Shown piece after piece: positions 36,268-45,324 of a DNA stretch of 64,000 nt. The translations under genes and the position numbers were made by a program. Source of the DNA: Nonomuraea pusilla (lineage in GTDB: Bacteria > Actinomycetota > Actinomycetes > Streptosporangiales > Streptosporangiaceae); the NCBI RefSeq assembly GCF_900109355.1, contig NZ_FOBF01000002.1:592430-656429 (forward strand). The letters run 5' to 3'. Below the pieces are notes generated by a model. It saw nothing but the letters and a program-made list of their open reading frames with translations. It did no database searches and was not told the DNA's origin. Each line of letters begins with the position of its first letter. Within the stretch, counting starts at the first letter, position 1.

Positions 36268-37609
36268 TCTCCGTGGCCTCGAACCGTTCTCGTGCGGCCG
36301 ACGCGTCGGAGCAGAGCAGCACGGGAGCGTCGGCGGGATCAGCGGGAAGCAGCCCGTGAGAGCCGCGCACGGCGCGGGCGCCCTGGTCGAGGCCGACGAC
36401 GTCCATCAGGTAGCGCATGCCGAGCTTCTTGCGCAACAGTGCCATGCCGGCCCGGCGCCGGGCGGCGCCGGGGTTCGCCGGGTCGAAGAGGAGCTCGGCG
36501 GGGTCGTAGCCGGGCTTGCGATGGATCTCGACGAGGCGGGCGAAGTCGGGGGCACGGGCCTCGTCGAGCCAGTAATAGTAGGTGAACCAGGCGTCTCGCT
36601 CGGAGAGCAGGACCAGCTCGCCGGAGCGGGGGTGGTCCAGGCCGTGTGCCGCCTTCCCGTCGTCGCCGAGCACCTCGGCGACTCCGGCGACGGACGCGCA
36701 GAGCTTCGCGACGGCCGGCACGTCGGCGGGGTCGGCGACGTAGACGTGGGCCACCTGGTGGTCGGCGACGGCGAACGCGCGTGAGGTCCATGGGTCGAGG
36801 TACTCCATGCCCGCCTGCGTGTAGACCTGGAGAAACCCTTCCGCACGCAGCGTCCGGTTGACGTCGACGGGGCGGGAGACGTCGGTGATCCCGTACTCGG
36901 ACACGACGACGACCGTCCTTCCCCGCGCCAGCGCGGCGTCCAGCAGCGGCGCCAGAACGGTGTCGAGTTCGCGCGCCGCCGCGGCGGCGCGCGGGTCGGA
37001 CGGGCCGTACCGTTGCAGGTCGTAGTCGAGGTGGGGGATGTAGGCCAGGGTCAGGTCCGGGTCGTGCACCGCCATGACGTGCTGGGTGGCCCGGCAGATC
37101 CAGGCCGACGAGGCGATGCCCGCCCCCGGGCCCCAGTACGTGAAGAGAGGGAAGGCCCCCAGCGTCGCGGTGAGCTCGTCGTGCAGCTCCGGGGGGTGGG
37201 TGTAGCAGTCGGGCTCCTTACGCCCGTCCGCGTGGTAGATCGGCCGCGGGGTGACGGTCCAGTCGACGTCGGCGCCCATCGCGTACCACCAGCACACGTT
37301 CGCCACGGTGAAGCCGGGCCGCTCGCGCCGGGCGGCCTGCCACACCTTCTCGCCGCCGACGAGCGCGTTGTGCTGGCGCCACAGCAGGACCTCGCCGAGG
37401 TCGCGGAAGTACCAGCCGTTGGCGACGATGCCGTGCCCGGCCGGCGGAACGCCGGTCAGGAACGTCGACTGCACCGAGCAGGTCACGGCGGGCAACACCG
37501 TGCCGAGTCGCGCCTGGAAGCCGTCCGCGGCGACGGACCGCAGCCGCGGCATGTGGGCCAGCAGCCTCGGCGTCAGCCCTACCACGTCCAGGACCAGCAA
37601 CGATGTCAT
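36230..37609 (-). CDS. NPP/alkaline phosphatase-superfamily phosphodiesterase of the Ebo operon
   Basis: 459-residue metal-dependent phosphodiesterase of the nucleotide pyrophosphatase type. Metal and nucleophile residues are recognisable: LDVVGL (Asp), PAVTCSVQSTFLTG (Thr nucleophile), IPHLDYDLQRYG, VVVSEYGI where most NPP enzymes have SDHGM, and RGSHGLLP (His). The Asp-His to Glu-Tyr change is in the metal-binding strand. Final gene of the seven-gene operon and coupled to eboE (ATGA). In cyanobacterial ebo clusters a phosphodiesterase of this kind is, as I recall, EboF; here I infer the same role, perhaps cleaving a nucleotide-linked or phosphodiester intermediate. Confidence 0.85.
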   Translation of the reverse strand: MTSLLVLDVVGLTPRLLAHMPRLRSVAADGFQARLGTVLPAVTCSVQSTFLTGVPPAGHGIVANGWYFRDLGEVLLWRQHNALVGGEKVWQAARRERPGFTVANVCWWYAMGADVDWTVTPRPIYHADGRKEPDCYTHPPELHDELTATLGAFPLFTYWGPGAGIASSAWICRATQHVMAVHDPDLTLAYIPHLDYDLQRYGPSDPRAAAAARELDTVLAPLLDAALARGRTVVVVSEYGITDVSRPVDVNRTLRAEGFLQVYTQAGMEYLDPWTSRAFAVADHQVAHVYVADPADVPAVAKLCASVAGVAEVLGDDGKAAHGLDHPRSGELVLLSERDAWFTYYYWLDEARAPDFARLVEIHRKPGYDPAELLFDPANPGAARRRAGMALLRKKLGMRYLMDVVGLDQGARAVRGSHGLLPADPADAPVLLCSDASAARERFEATEIKDLLLRLCLSS

Positions 37610-38733
37610 GTGCTCGCTCCCAGCTCCCGCAGCTCCGTACGGGCGAAGTCCAACTCGTCCGCGATGCCCGCGGCGAGCTGCTCGGGGTTCTTCGGGCGCA
37701 GCCCGGGTGGCAGCACGCCCCAGGTGTAGGTCTCCACGTCGTAGTGGTCGCAGAGGGGTTGCGGCCCGCCGACGAGTTCGGCGAGCGCGGCACGCAGCAC
37801 CGGAATCGTCGTGGCCAGCGGGTCGGCCGGCGCGACGTGGAGAGGCACGTGGTAGTGCACCCGCCACGGTCCGGGCAGCCGCCGCTCGAACGCCTCTCCG
37901 AGGTCGTCCGCCGCGTCGCCCGCGGCGTTGCGCGTCTGATGCAGGAACCGCGGCTCGACGTACTCGCGCAGGGCGTCCGGGGCCGCGGTTTCCAGGGCGG
38001 CGGAGAGCTGGACCTTGACGATGGGCAGGCCGGCTCGCTCCAGCGCTTTCACCGCGTCGGAGGGCTCTTCCCAGGCGCAGGCCAGGTGGGCGAGATCCAG
38101 GCAGACGCCGAGCCGGTCGCTGTCGACGTCGGCGAGCCTCGCCACAGCCTGGCCGGTGGTCTCCACCACGCAGCCGGGTTCAGGCTCGAACCCCACCCGC
38201 ACCACTCGCCCGGTGGACGACTCGACGGCGGCGAGGCCGGCGGCCAGCCGGTCGAGCCGGCGCGCGGCGAGGCCGGCCGTCCCCGGGCCCCACGGTTCGC
38301 GCCAGGCGAGCGGCAGCGTCGAGACGGACCCTCGGGCCACGTCCTCAGGGAGCAGGTCCGCGAGGACGAGCGCCAGGTCGAGGGTGTAGGACAGGCGATC
38401 CTCCGTCGTCCAGTCCGGGTGGTAGACGGCGTGCTTGACGACGGGATTCTGGAAGGAACGGTAGGGGAAACCGTTGAGCGTGACCACCTCCAGGCACCGT
38501 GCGGAGAGCTCGCGGCGGAGCCTGGCGCGCAGCGCGCGGTCGGCGGCGAGGGCGGCGGCGACGGGCGCGGCCAGCCAGAGCCCGAGCCCGAGCACGTCGG
38601 TGCCGAGGCGGGCACGGATCGGCACCGCGTAGGTGTCGAGCTGGGCGACGATGCCGTCGAGATCTTCGGCCTCGTGCACGTTGGTGCAGTAGCTGAGGTA
38701 GAGGGGTGCCCCTCCCGGATGGCGCAGGCGCAT
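37606..38733 (-). CDS. eboE: EboE, TIM-barrel metabolite traffic protein
   Basis: 375 residues. Family landmarks are PLYLSYCTNVHEAEDLDGI at the N-terminus, LGLGLWLAAP, the strongly conserved VVTLNGFPYRSFQNPVVKHA and VYHPDWTTEDRLSYT, and STLPLAWREPWGP. Internal TIM-barrel metal residues probably include Glu in VGFEPEPGCV, Asp/His in VCLDLAHLACAWE and His in VHYHVPLH. EboE is required together with the other ebo genes for movement of a scytonemin precursor to the periplasm in Nostoc; biochemical function is unknown. ATG 38733 shares bases with the stop of eboB (TGATG). Confidence 0.9.
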   Translation of the reverse strand: MRLRHPGGAPLYLSYCTNVHEAEDLDGIVAQLDTYAVPIRARLGTDVLGLGLWLAAPVAAALAADRALRARLRRELSARCLEVVTLNGFPYRSFQNPVVKHAVYHPDWTTEDRLSYTLDLALVLADLLPEDVARGSVSTLPLAWREPWGPGTAGLAARRLDRLAAGLAAVESSTGRVVRVGFEPEPGCVVETTGQAVARLADVDSDRLGVCLDLAHLACAWEEPSDAVKALERAGLPIVKVQLSAALETAAPDALREYVEPRFLHQTRNAAGDAADDLGEAFERRLPGPWRVHYHVPLHVAPADPLATTIPVLRAALAELVGGPQPLCDHYDVETYTWGVLPPGLRPKNPEQLAAGIADELDFARTELRELGAST

Positions 38734-39584
38734 CAGCTGCCGCCGCGCTTGACGGAGCTGCCGGCGAAGGTGGGCTCGCCGGCTCCGGCACCGGTCAGGT
38801 CGAGGCGTCCGGACTGACTGTAGAACTCCACGGGATTGCGCCACAGCACCCGGTCGACGTCGTCGTCGGTGAAGCCGGCGGCCAGCATGGCCTTGCCGGT
38901 CTCGAGCGTCAGCAGCGGGTCGGAGACGCCCCAGTCGGCGGCGGAGTTGACCAGCATCCGGTCCAGGCCGTACTCCCTGAGTATCTCCACCATGCGGGGC
39001 GGCGACATCTTCGTCTCGGGATAGATGGAGAAACCCATCCAGCATCCGGACTCGCGCACCATGCCGACGGTGACCTCGTTGAGGTGGTCGACGGTGACCC
39101 GCTCGGGCGCGATCCCGGAGGCGGCGACGACCTCCAGAGTCCGCCGGGTGCCGCGGGCCTTGTCCCGGTGGGGGGTGTGCACGAGCGCCGGCAGGTCATG
39201 CTCGACGGCCAGCGCGAGCTGCCGTTCGAAGGCGTCGTCCTCCTCCGGGGTCATCGAGTCGTAGCCGATCTCGCCGACCGCCACGACACGGCCCTTGTCC
39301 AGGTACCGCGGCAGCAGGTCCAGCACGGGCCGGCAACGCGGGTCGTTCGCCTCCTTGGGATTGAGCGCGATGGTGGCGTGGTGGACGACGCCGAACTGTG
39401 CGGCCCGGTACGGCTCCCAGCCGATCAAGGAGTCGAAGTAGTCGGTGAACGAGCCGGGACCGGTACGCGGCTGCCCGAGCCAGAAGGCAGGCTCCACGAC
39501 GCTCCGGATGCCTGCGGCGGCCATCCGCGCGTAGTCGTCGGTGGTGCGCGACGTCATGTGGATGTGCGGGTCGAAGATGCGCAT
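38733..39584 (-). CDS. eboB: EboB, TatD-family metal-dependent hydrolase
   Basis: 283-residue amidohydrolase-fold protein. Begins MRIFDPHIHMTSRTTDDY with the metal-binding H-X-H, then VAVGEIGYD (Glu), ALVHTPHRDK (His), VTVDHLNE (His) and NSAADWGVSDP (Asp). The set fits the TatD subgroup found in ebo clusters. Substrate unknown. ATG 39584 has AAGGAGG upstream and overlaps the eboA stop in TGATG. Confidence 0.9.
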   Translation of the reverse strand: MRIFDPHIHMTSRTTDDYARMAAAGIRSVVEPAFWLGQPRTGPGSFTDYFDSLIGWEPYRAAQFGVVHHATIALNPKEANDPRCRPVLDLLPRYLDKGRVVAVGEIGYDSMTPEEDDAFERQLALAVEHDLPALVHTPHRDKARGTRRTLEVVAASGIAPERVTVDHLNEVTVGMVRESGCWMGFSIYPETKMSPPRMVEILREYGLDRMLVNSAADWGVSDPLLTLETGKAMLAAGFTDDDVDRVLWRNPVEFYSQSGRLDLTGAGAGEPTFAGSSVKRGGS

Positions 39585-40189
39585 CAAGCCTCCTTCAGGG
39601 TCAGACGGTCCAGCAGTGCGGCGGCGTCGGCGGGCATCGGACGCCCCGCCGCCGCGCGCTCGTCGGAGAAGGCGGCCAGCATGACCGCCAGCTCGTGGTC
39701 GGCCCGCTCGTCCAGCCCATCCACCGCGGTCAGCGGCACGCCCATGAACACGCACTTGAGCACCGCCTGCCGCCAGGCGGCCTGGCCGAGATGCCGGGCG
39801 TACGGGCCGAGGGCGGCCGCCAGCAAACGCGTGTCGTTCGTGCGGATCGCGTCGTGCAGCAGCGGCAGCCCCGCCGGGCCGGCGGCGAGCATCGGCAGGG
39901 CCTTGAGCACGGCAAGCTTCTCCTCGGCGTCGCCGTGGCGGTAGAGGTCGTCGATCTCGGCCGGTAACCGGTCCGCGGGCAGCGCGGCCAGCAGCAGCGC
40001 CCGGGCGGCCTCGTCCGCCGTCCAGCCGGGGACGCCGGGCAGCGGCGCGCGCCCGGCCTGCCTGCCGGCCCGGGCGAAGGACCGGCCGACCGTCTCGGGC
40101 CGCTCGACGGCTGCGGTGAGCGCGGTGTCCAGCCACGCCGCCACCGGCATGTCCCGCAGCGCGGCTCGCAGCCGCTCCGGTCGCGTCAC
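39584..40189 (-). CDS. eboA: EboA domain protein
   Basis: 201-residue helical protein without known catalytic motifs. The EboA signature is visible in the second half: EEKLAVLKALPMLA, AIRTNDTRLLAAALGPYA, WRQAVLKCVFMGVPLTAVDGLDERADHELAVMLAAFSDER and AAGR. Function unknown in any organism; perhaps a scaffold. GTG 40189 overlaps the stop of the TIM-barrel gene (GTGA). Confidence 0.88.
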   Translation of the reverse strand: MTRPERLRAALRDMPVAAWLDTALTAAVERPETVGRSFARAGRQAGRAPLPGVPGWTADEAARALLLAALPADRLPAEIDDLYRHGDAEEKLAVLKALPMLAAGPAGLPLLHDAIRTNDTRLLAAALGPYARHLGQAAWRQAVLKCVFMGVPLTAVDGLDERADHELAVMLAAFSDERAAAGRPMPADAAALLDRLTLKEA

Positions 40190-41043
40190 TCCGCACTCCT
40201 TTCACCGTGGCGCCTGGACGCCTTCTCGGCCTCGCGCAGGAATCCGAGGGAACGCGCGGCCACGGCGGGCGCGGCGTGGCAGTGGCGGGGCAACTCGACC
40301 GAGACCAGGCCCCGGTAGCCGGCATCGGTGAGCGCGCGCAGCACCGGAGGGAAGTCGATCTCCCCGTCTCCGAACTCCAGATGCTCGTGCACGCCCCGTC
40401 GCATGTCGTCGATCTGCACGTTGACCAGGTGCTCGGCGACGGTCGCGACGCAGGCGGCCACCGGATCCGGCTCGTTGCAGCGGCAGTGGCCGATGTCCAG
40501 CGTGATGCCGAAGCCGTCCGGCTCGCCGAGCGCCTCGTGCAGCGTCCGCCAGTGCCCGATCGTCTCGACGAGCATCCCGGGCTCTGGTTCGAACCCCAGC
40601 GGCACCCCGAGGCACTGCGCGGCGTCCAGGGCTCGCGCGGAGCCGTCGACGAGCCTGTCCCAGGCGGTGGCCCGATCGAGCGTGACCGGCTGTACGCCGG
40701 ACCAGAACGACACCGCCTCGGCGCCCAGATCGGCGCCGATCGCGATGGCGCGGCGCAGGAAATCCACGCGCAGGCCGCGATCGTCGTCGAGCAACGTCGG
40801 GGCGTGCTTGCGCCGCGGATCGAGCAGGTAGCGCGCACCGGTCTCGACGACCACCGCCAGATCGAGGGCACGCAGCCGGTCGGCGACCTCCGCCACCCGA
40901 CGTCCCAGCCCCTCCGCGTACGGATCGAGGTGAGAGTGGTCGAGCGTCAGGGCCACGCCGGCGTAGCCGAGGTCGGCGATGACGTCCAGGGCATCCGCCA
41001 GCCGGTGGTTGGCGAAGCCGTTGGTCCCGTAGCCGAACCTCAT
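40186..41043 (-). CDS. Sugar phosphate isomerase/epimerase-like TIM-barrel protein of the Ebo operon
   Basis: 285 residues of the AP-endonuclease-2/xylose-isomerase-like superfamily: MRFGYGTNGFANHRLADAL, AGVALTLDHSHLDPY, LGFEPEPGMLVET (Glu ligand), GITLDIGHCRCNEPDP (Asp, His), HLVNVQIDDMRRGVHEHLEFG and LVSVELPRHCH. All four expected metal-ligand positions appear filled. It carries GFEPEPG and a matching Asp-X2-His segment as EboE does, so the two TIM barrels of the operon may be ancient paralogues. May isomerise, epimerise or dehydrate the cyclitol product. ATG 41043 overlaps the eboC stop. Confidence 0.85.
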   Translation of the reverse strand: MRFGYGTNGFANHRLADALDVIADLGYAGVALTLDHSHLDPYAEGLGRRVAEVADRLRALDLAVVVETGARYLLDPRRKHAPTLLDDDRGLRVDFLRRAIAIGADLGAEAVSFWSGVQPVTLDRATAWDRLVDGSARALDAAQCLGVPLGFEPEPGMLVETIGHWRTLHEALGEPDGFGITLDIGHCRCNEPDPVAACVATVAEHLVNVQIDDMRRGVHEHLEFGDGEIDFPPVLRALTDAGYRGLVSVELPRHCHAAPAVAARSLGFLREAEKASRRHGERSAE

Positions 41044-41888
41044 GTGGCTGAGATCTTCCTGACCAGGTGCCAGGCCAGCGGAATCGCCGCCGCGAGGGCG
41101 AGTGCGACGCGCGGGGCGCCACCGCGCGCGGCGAGAGCTCCCTGGAGGGCCGGCAGGCTGACGATGCCCGCGGTGACCGCCTCACGGACGCGCACCGGCG
41201 AGGGGTTGACGACGGCGCGCGCCTGGGGGCGTCCGAACTGCGCGGCGTACCAGCCGGCGAGGGTCAGCTGCGTCGCGCCGGCACTGCCGTGGGCGGTGGC
41301 GGCGGCGAGCGAGAGAGTGCCTGCCAGGGTCGCCGCGGGCAGGCGTGGGTCGGCGCCCGACACCTCGGCGTGTGAGAGTGCGGTGAGCAGGTACGTGTGG
41401 GCGGCGATCGTGAGGGCGGCAGGCAGCGCGGCGACGGCCGAGGAGCTGAGGCTGGCGCCCAGCAGCACGTCCAGGCCACGGCACAGCGCCATCGTCAGGG
41501 GGCCGACGGGTGTGCCCTTGGCCGCGAGGTCGTACGTCCAGACGGCGCAGGCCAGAGGGGCGGCGACCGCCAGGGCACGCCGGCCGCCCACGAGCCCGGC
41601 CACGGCGAGGCCGGCGACCGTGAGCGTCGCCGCTGTGCCGAGGGCCGCGTTCGCCGACACCCTCCCCGAGGGAATGGGCCGCTCGGGCCGCTCGATCGCG
41701 TCGAGGCGCCGGTCAGCCCAGTCGTTGGCGGCCATCCCGGCCCAGTACAGGCAGATCGAGGAACAGGCCAGGCCGGCGGTACGGCGGCCGAGTGCCCCTC
41801 CGGCGGCCGCGCCGGCGACGACGTCGCCGGGAACGGACAGCGCCGCCGGCGCCCGGACCAGCTCCAGCAGGTCGCGCGGCGTCGTCAT
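41040..41888 (-). CDS. eboC: EboC, UbiA-like prenyltransferase
   Basis: 282-residue integral membrane protein with about eight helices. First Asp-rich motif AANDWADRRLDAIERPERPIPSG; second region VWTYDLAAKGTPVGPLTMALCRGLDVLLGAS, characteristic of the EboC branch. UbiA enzymes attach a polyprenyl group to an acceptor; the operon suggests a cyclitol or related polar acceptor rather than a quinone ring. ATG 41888 lies in the ATGA overlap with the preceding gene; codons further up are shadow sequence. Confidence 0.9.
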   Translation of the reverse strand: MTTPRDLLELVRAPAALSVPGDVVAGAAAGGALGRRTAGLACSSICLYWAGMAANDWADRRLDAIERPERPIPSGRVSANAALGTAATLTVAGLAVAGLVGGRRALAVAAPLACAVWTYDLAAKGTPVGPLTMALCRGLDVLLGASLSSSAVAALPAALTIAAHTYLLTALSHAEVSGADPRLPAATLAGTLSLAAATAHGSAGATQLTLAGWYAAQFGRPQARAVVNPSPVRVREAVTAGIVSLPALQGALAARGGAPRVALALAAAIPLAWHLVRKISAT

Positions 41889-43036
41889 CGCCGCGTGATC
41901 CGCGCGTCGAACGCGGCGAGCGCGTCGCGTAACATCTGCCACTGCTCGGCCAGTGCGTGCGACACCTGTCCGAGAGGGTCCTTGAAGAAGAAGGCCAGCT
42001 CGGTGAGCGGGCCCGTACGCCCGGCTCGGTGCGCGGCCGCGGTCAGCCGTGCCAGGTCCAGGAGCAGAGGCGCGGCCAGCGCGGAGTCGCAGCCCTGCCA
42101 GGTGAACTCCATGCGCATGCGCGTGCCGAGGAAGCCCTCGAAGGTGATCAAATCCCAGGCGGTCTTGAAGTCGTCGAGGTCCTCAAGGAAGTCGATGCGG
42201 GTGGCGCCCTGCGGGACGTAGCCGAGCGTCTCCGCCAGCACGCGCTGTTTGCTGGCGCACTTGGCGGCGTTGGCCGCCGGCTCGGCCAGGTTGGCGCCGT
42301 CGCCGCCGCCCAGGAGGTTGGTTCCCGACCAGGTGCGCACCTTCAGGTTGCGCAGGGCGAACATCGGGGCGAGCACCGACTTGACGAGAGTCTCACCGGT
42401 CTTGCCGTCGTGTCCCGCGTACGGGAGGCCCTGGCTGCGGGCCAGGGCGTCGAGGGCGGGCAGGCGGGCGCCGGTGGAGGGCGTGAAGTCGACGTACGGG
42501 CAGCCGGCGCACAGGGCGGCGTAGGCGGCCAGGGCGCTGGGCGGCAGGACGGGGTCCGGGCCGTCCAGCGCGGCCCGCAGCGCGTCGAGATCGGTGTGGG
42601 CGGGGTGCGGCGGCGGTGCCGGCTCGGTGGTCGAGACGTTGATCACGACGACTCGCTCCAGGTGGTGCCGCCGGCGGAAACGGTCCAGGTCGGCGCCGAT
42701 GGCCTCCGCGACCCCGGCCTGCGTGTCGTGGACCGGCAGAGGCCGCACGTCCTGCTCGATCTCCAGCAACGCGTCCTGGACGACTCCGGCGAGCCGGGCC
42801 GGTAAGATCCCCGCTTCAGCCAGCGCGGCCGCCTTCTTCACCAGGGGGATCGAGGAGATGTCGTGGCCGCCGAAGACCAGCTCCCCGATGCCGGGCACGG
42901 CTTCGCTGCGCAGCTCGGGCGACTCCAGGACGCATCCGGTCGGCTCGGCCAGGCCCGCACGCACCGCCAGTGCCCCGATCATGCCGGTGACCGCGACTGA
43001 TCCTCGTGCTCCGATCAGCCATACTCCCGTACTCAT
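41885..43036 (-). CDS. Inositol-3-phosphate synthase homologue heading the Ebo operon
   Basis: 383 residues. NAD-dependent cyclisation of glucose 6-phosphate to inositol 3-phosphate is the family reaction. Dinucleotide-binding start VWLIGARGSVAVTGM; signature HDGKTGETLVKSVLAPMFA with the catalytic lysines; TWSGTNLLGGGDGANL; and WQGCDSALAAPLLLDL. First gene of seven overlapping genes and about 100 bp downstream of a terminator, so its promoter lies there. It occupies the place of EboD, the dehydroquinate-synthase-like cyclase of cyanobacterial clusters. Because it sits in this operon it is probably not the housekeeping Ino1, and its exact substrate may differ. Confidence 0.88.
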   Translation of the reverse strand: MSTGVWLIGARGSVAVTGMIGALAVRAGLAEPTGCVLESPELRSEAVPGIGELVFGGHDISSIPLVKKAAALAEAGILPARLAGVVQDALLEIEQDVRPLPVHDTQAGVAEAIGADLDRFRRRHHLERVVVINVSTTEPAPPPHPAHTDLDALRAALDGPDPVLPPSALAAYAALCAGCPYVDFTPSTGARLPALDALARSQGLPYAGHDGKTGETLVKSVLAPMFALRNLKVRTWSGTNLLGGGDGANLAEPAANAAKCASKQRVLAETLGYVPQGATRIDFLEDLDDFKTAWDLITFEGFLGTRMRMEFTWQGCDSALAAPLLLDLARLTAAAHRAGRTGPLTELAFFFKDPLGQVSHALAEQWQMLRDALAAFDARITRR

Positions 43037-43093
43037 CTGTCTCCTCTGGCGATCGTCCGCCGGAACGGCGGGGGGTGAGAGTAGGTGAGCTCC

Positions 43094-43125
43094 CCGGGTG
43101 GCGGCCGCGGGCGGCCGCCACCCGG
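43094..43125 (-). terminator. Strong hairpin between the importer operon and the Ebo operon
   Basis: 15-bp perfect inverted repeat (43094-43108 with 43111-43125; realistically a 13-bp stem with a 6-nt loop), ten bases beyond the stop of the TIM-barrel gene on the minus strand. It separates the sugar importer operon from the Ebo operon. Confidence 0.75.
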
Positions 43126-43135
43126 CGTGGAGCGC

Positions 43136-44143
43136 TCAGTCGGCGGAGAAGGCGGCGTCGAAGGCGGCGGTGGGCGGCGTGATCGCGTTGAGACGGCGGA
43201 TCAGCGTCAGCGCCTCCGGGGCCCCGTCCAGCCGGTCCATGCCCGCGTCTTCCCACTCGATGGAGACGGGGCCGTCGTAGCCGATCGCGTTCAGGGCCCG
43301 GAAGCAGTCCTCCCATGGCACGTCGCCGCGCCCGGTGGACACGAAGTCCCAGCCGCGGCGCAGGTCGGCCCAGGGCAGGTGGGACGACAGGCGGCCGCGG
43401 CGGCCGTTGCCGGTCCGCACCTTGGCGTCCTTGCAGTCCACGTGGTAGATGCGGTCGGCGAAGTCGAGGATGAATCCGGCAGGGTCCAGGTCCTGCCACA
43501 CCATGTGGGAGGGGTCCCAGTTCAGCCCGAAGGCCGGTCGGCGCCCGATGGCCTCCAGCGTCCGCACGGTGGTGTGGTAGTCGTAGGCGATCTCGCTGGG
43601 GTGCACCTCGTGAGCGAAACGGACGCCCACCTCGTCGAAGACGTCGAGGATGGGGTGCCACCGGTCGGCGAAGTCGGCGTAGCCGGCCTCGATCATGGAC
43701 GGCGGCACCGGCGGGAACATGGCCAGGGTGTGCCAGATCGAGGAGCCGGTGAAGCCGACCACGGTCTGCACGCCGAGCTTGGCCGCGGCGCGAGCGGTGT
43801 CCTTGATCTCCTCGGCGGCGCGCCGGCGTACGCCTTCGGGCTCGCCGTCGCCCCAGATGCGGGCCGGCAGGATGCCCTTGTGCCGCTCGTCGATGGGATC
43901 GTCGCAGACGGCCTGGCCCACGAGGTGGTTGGAGATCGTCCAGACCTTCAGGTTGTACTTGTCCAGCGTCTCCTTCTTGCGCTCGACGTAGGAGTCGTCG
44001 GACACGGCCTTGTCGACCTCGAAGTGGTCGCCCCAGCAGGCGATCTCCAGCCCGTCGTAGCCCCATTCGGAGGCCAGGCGGCAGACCTCCTCGAACGGCA
44101 GATCGGCCCACTGGCCGGTGAACAGCGTGATCGGCCTGGTCAT
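43136..44143 (-). CDS. Sugar phosphate isomerase/epimerase-like TIM-barrel protein (importer operon)
   Basis: 335 residues of the xylose-isomerase-like TIM superfamily, distinct from the Ebo member. N-terminus [40 protein letters not shown]; metal residues in [16 protein letters not shown] (Glu), [14 protein letters not shown] (Asp, His), HVDCKDAK and [12 protein letters not shown] (Glu). Coupled by ATGA to the Gfo/Idh gene. In systems where a Gfo/Idh enzyme oxidises C3 of a glycoside, a TIM-barrel partner performs the beta-elimination; that pairing is a plausible but unproven model here. Confidence 0.85.
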   Translation of the reverse strand: MTRPITLFTGQWADLPFEEVCRLASEWGYDGLEIACWGDHFEVDKAVSDDSYVERKKETLDKYNLKVWTISNHLVGQAVCDDPIDERHKGILPARIWGDGEPEGVRRRAAEEIKDTARAAAKLGVQTVVGFTGSSIWHTLAMFPPVPPSMIEAGYADFADRWHPILDVFDEVGVRFAHEVHPSEIAYDYHTTVRTLEAIGRRPAFGLNWDPSHMVWQDLDPAGFILDFADRIYHVDCKDAKVRTGNGRRGRLSSHLPWADLRRGWDFVSTGRGDVPWEDCFRALNAIGYDGPVSIEWEDAGMDRLDGAPEALTLIRRLNAITPPTAAFDAAFSAD

Positions 44144-45324
44144 GAATCCTCCACGGTCGTGAAGCGGCTGCCGTCAGCCGCGCTCTGCTCGACGGCGGCC
44201 AGCACCCTCTGCACCCGCAGACCTTCGTCGAACGAGGGCTCCGGGGCGGTGCCGGCGGCGATCGCCTCGATGAAGTCCTTCACCTCGTGGGTGAAGCTGT
44301 GCTCGTAGCCCAAGCCGTGCCCGGGTGGCCACCAGGCGCCCACGTACGGGTGGGAGGGCTCGGTGACCAGCACCCGCCGGAACCCGGCCTCGGCGCTGTC
44401 GAGGGTGTGGTCGTGGAACCACAGTTCGTTCATCGCCTCGAAGTCGAAGGCCAGGCTGCCCAGCGAGCCGTTGACCTCGATCCGCATCGCGTTCTTGCGT
44501 CCGGAGGCGAAGCGGGTGGCCTCGAACGAGGCCAGTCCGCCGCCGCTGAGCCGGCCGATGAACAGGGCGGCGTCGTCGACGGTGACCGCGCCTCTCCCTG
44601 CGCCTCTCCCTGCGCCGCTTCCCGCTGAGAGGCCGGTCGAGCCGGCAGCCAGGGGACGCTCCTTGACGAAGGTCTCGGTCAGCCCGGAGACCCCGGCCAA
44701 CCGCTCACCGGTGATGTACTGGGCGATGTCGATGATGTGGGCGCCGATGTCCCCCAGCGCACCCGATCCCGCCTTGTCCTTCTGCAACCGCCACACCAGG
44801 GGGAACTCCGGCTCGACGATCCAGTCCTGGAGGTACTGGGCCCGCACGTGCCGGATCTCTCCGATCCTGCCCTCGGCCACGAACTTCCTGGCCAGGGCGA
44901 CGGCGGGAACGCGGCGGTAGTTGAAGGCCACCATCGCCCGCACACCTCGCGCGGCGGCGGCGCGGGCCGCGGCGGCCATGGCCTCGGCCTCTGCCACGGT
45001 GTTGGCCAGCGGCTTCTCGCAGATGACGTGCTTTCCCGCCTCCAGCGCCGCGACGGCGATCTCGGCGTGACTGTCACCTGGCGTGCAGATGTCGATGATC
45101 TGCACGTCGTCGCGGTCGATGAGGTGCTTCCAGTCGGTTTCCACGTGGGCCCAGCCCAGCTTCTCCGCCGCCTGCGCCGTCGCCTCGGCGGATCTGCCGG
45201 CCAGCGCGACCATCGCGGGTTTGAGCGGCAGGTCGAAGAACGCGTCCACGCTGCGCCAGGCCTGCGAGTGGGTACGGCCCATGAACGCGTAGCCGATCAT
45301 GCCGACCCCGATGACGGGCCTCAT
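44140..45324 (-). CDS. Gfo/Idh/MocA-family oxidoreductase (second, importer operon)
   Basis: 394 residues. [20 protein letters not shown]ossmann start, [27 protein letters not shown], and [20 protein letters not shown] with the catalytic region. The segment [16 protein letters not shown] is encoded by a short 12-bp tandem repeat (about 44588-44611) and is probably a loop insertion. Coupled on both sides (ATGA with the binding-protein gene and with the TIM-barrel gene), so it very likely acts on the imported solute, a sugar, glycoside or cyclitol. Confidence 0.9.
   Translation of the reverse strand: MRPVIGVGMIGYAFMGRTHSQAWRSVDAFFDLPLKPAMVALAGRSAEATAQAAEKLGWAHVETDWKHLIDRDDVQIIDICTPGDSHAEIAVAALEAGKHVICEKPLANTVAEAEAMAAAARAAAARGVRAMVAFNYRRVPAVALARKFVAEGRIGEIRHVRAQYLQDWIVEPEFPLVWRLQKDKAGSGALGDIGAHIIDIAQYITGERLAGVSGLTETFVKERPLAAGSTGLSAGSGAGRGAGRGAVTVDDAALFIGRLSGGGLASFEATRFASGRKNAMRIEVNGSLGSLAFDFEAMNELWFHDHTLDSAEAGFRRVLVTEPSHPYVGAWWPPGHGLGYEHSFTHEVKDFIEAIAAGTAPEPSFDEGLRVQRVLAAVEQSAADGSRFTTVEDS

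Noticed and set aside
41040..41888. UbiA-like gene as part of menaquinone synthesis
   Set aside because: No quinone genes nearby; the motif pattern and the EboA/EboB/EboE neighbours place it in the EboC branch.
44588..44611. Short 12-bp tandem repeat inside the second Gfo/Idh gene taken as a mobile or regulatory repeat
   Set aside because: It only encodes a Gly/Ala/Arg loop and keeps the frame; local slippage is a sufficient explanation.
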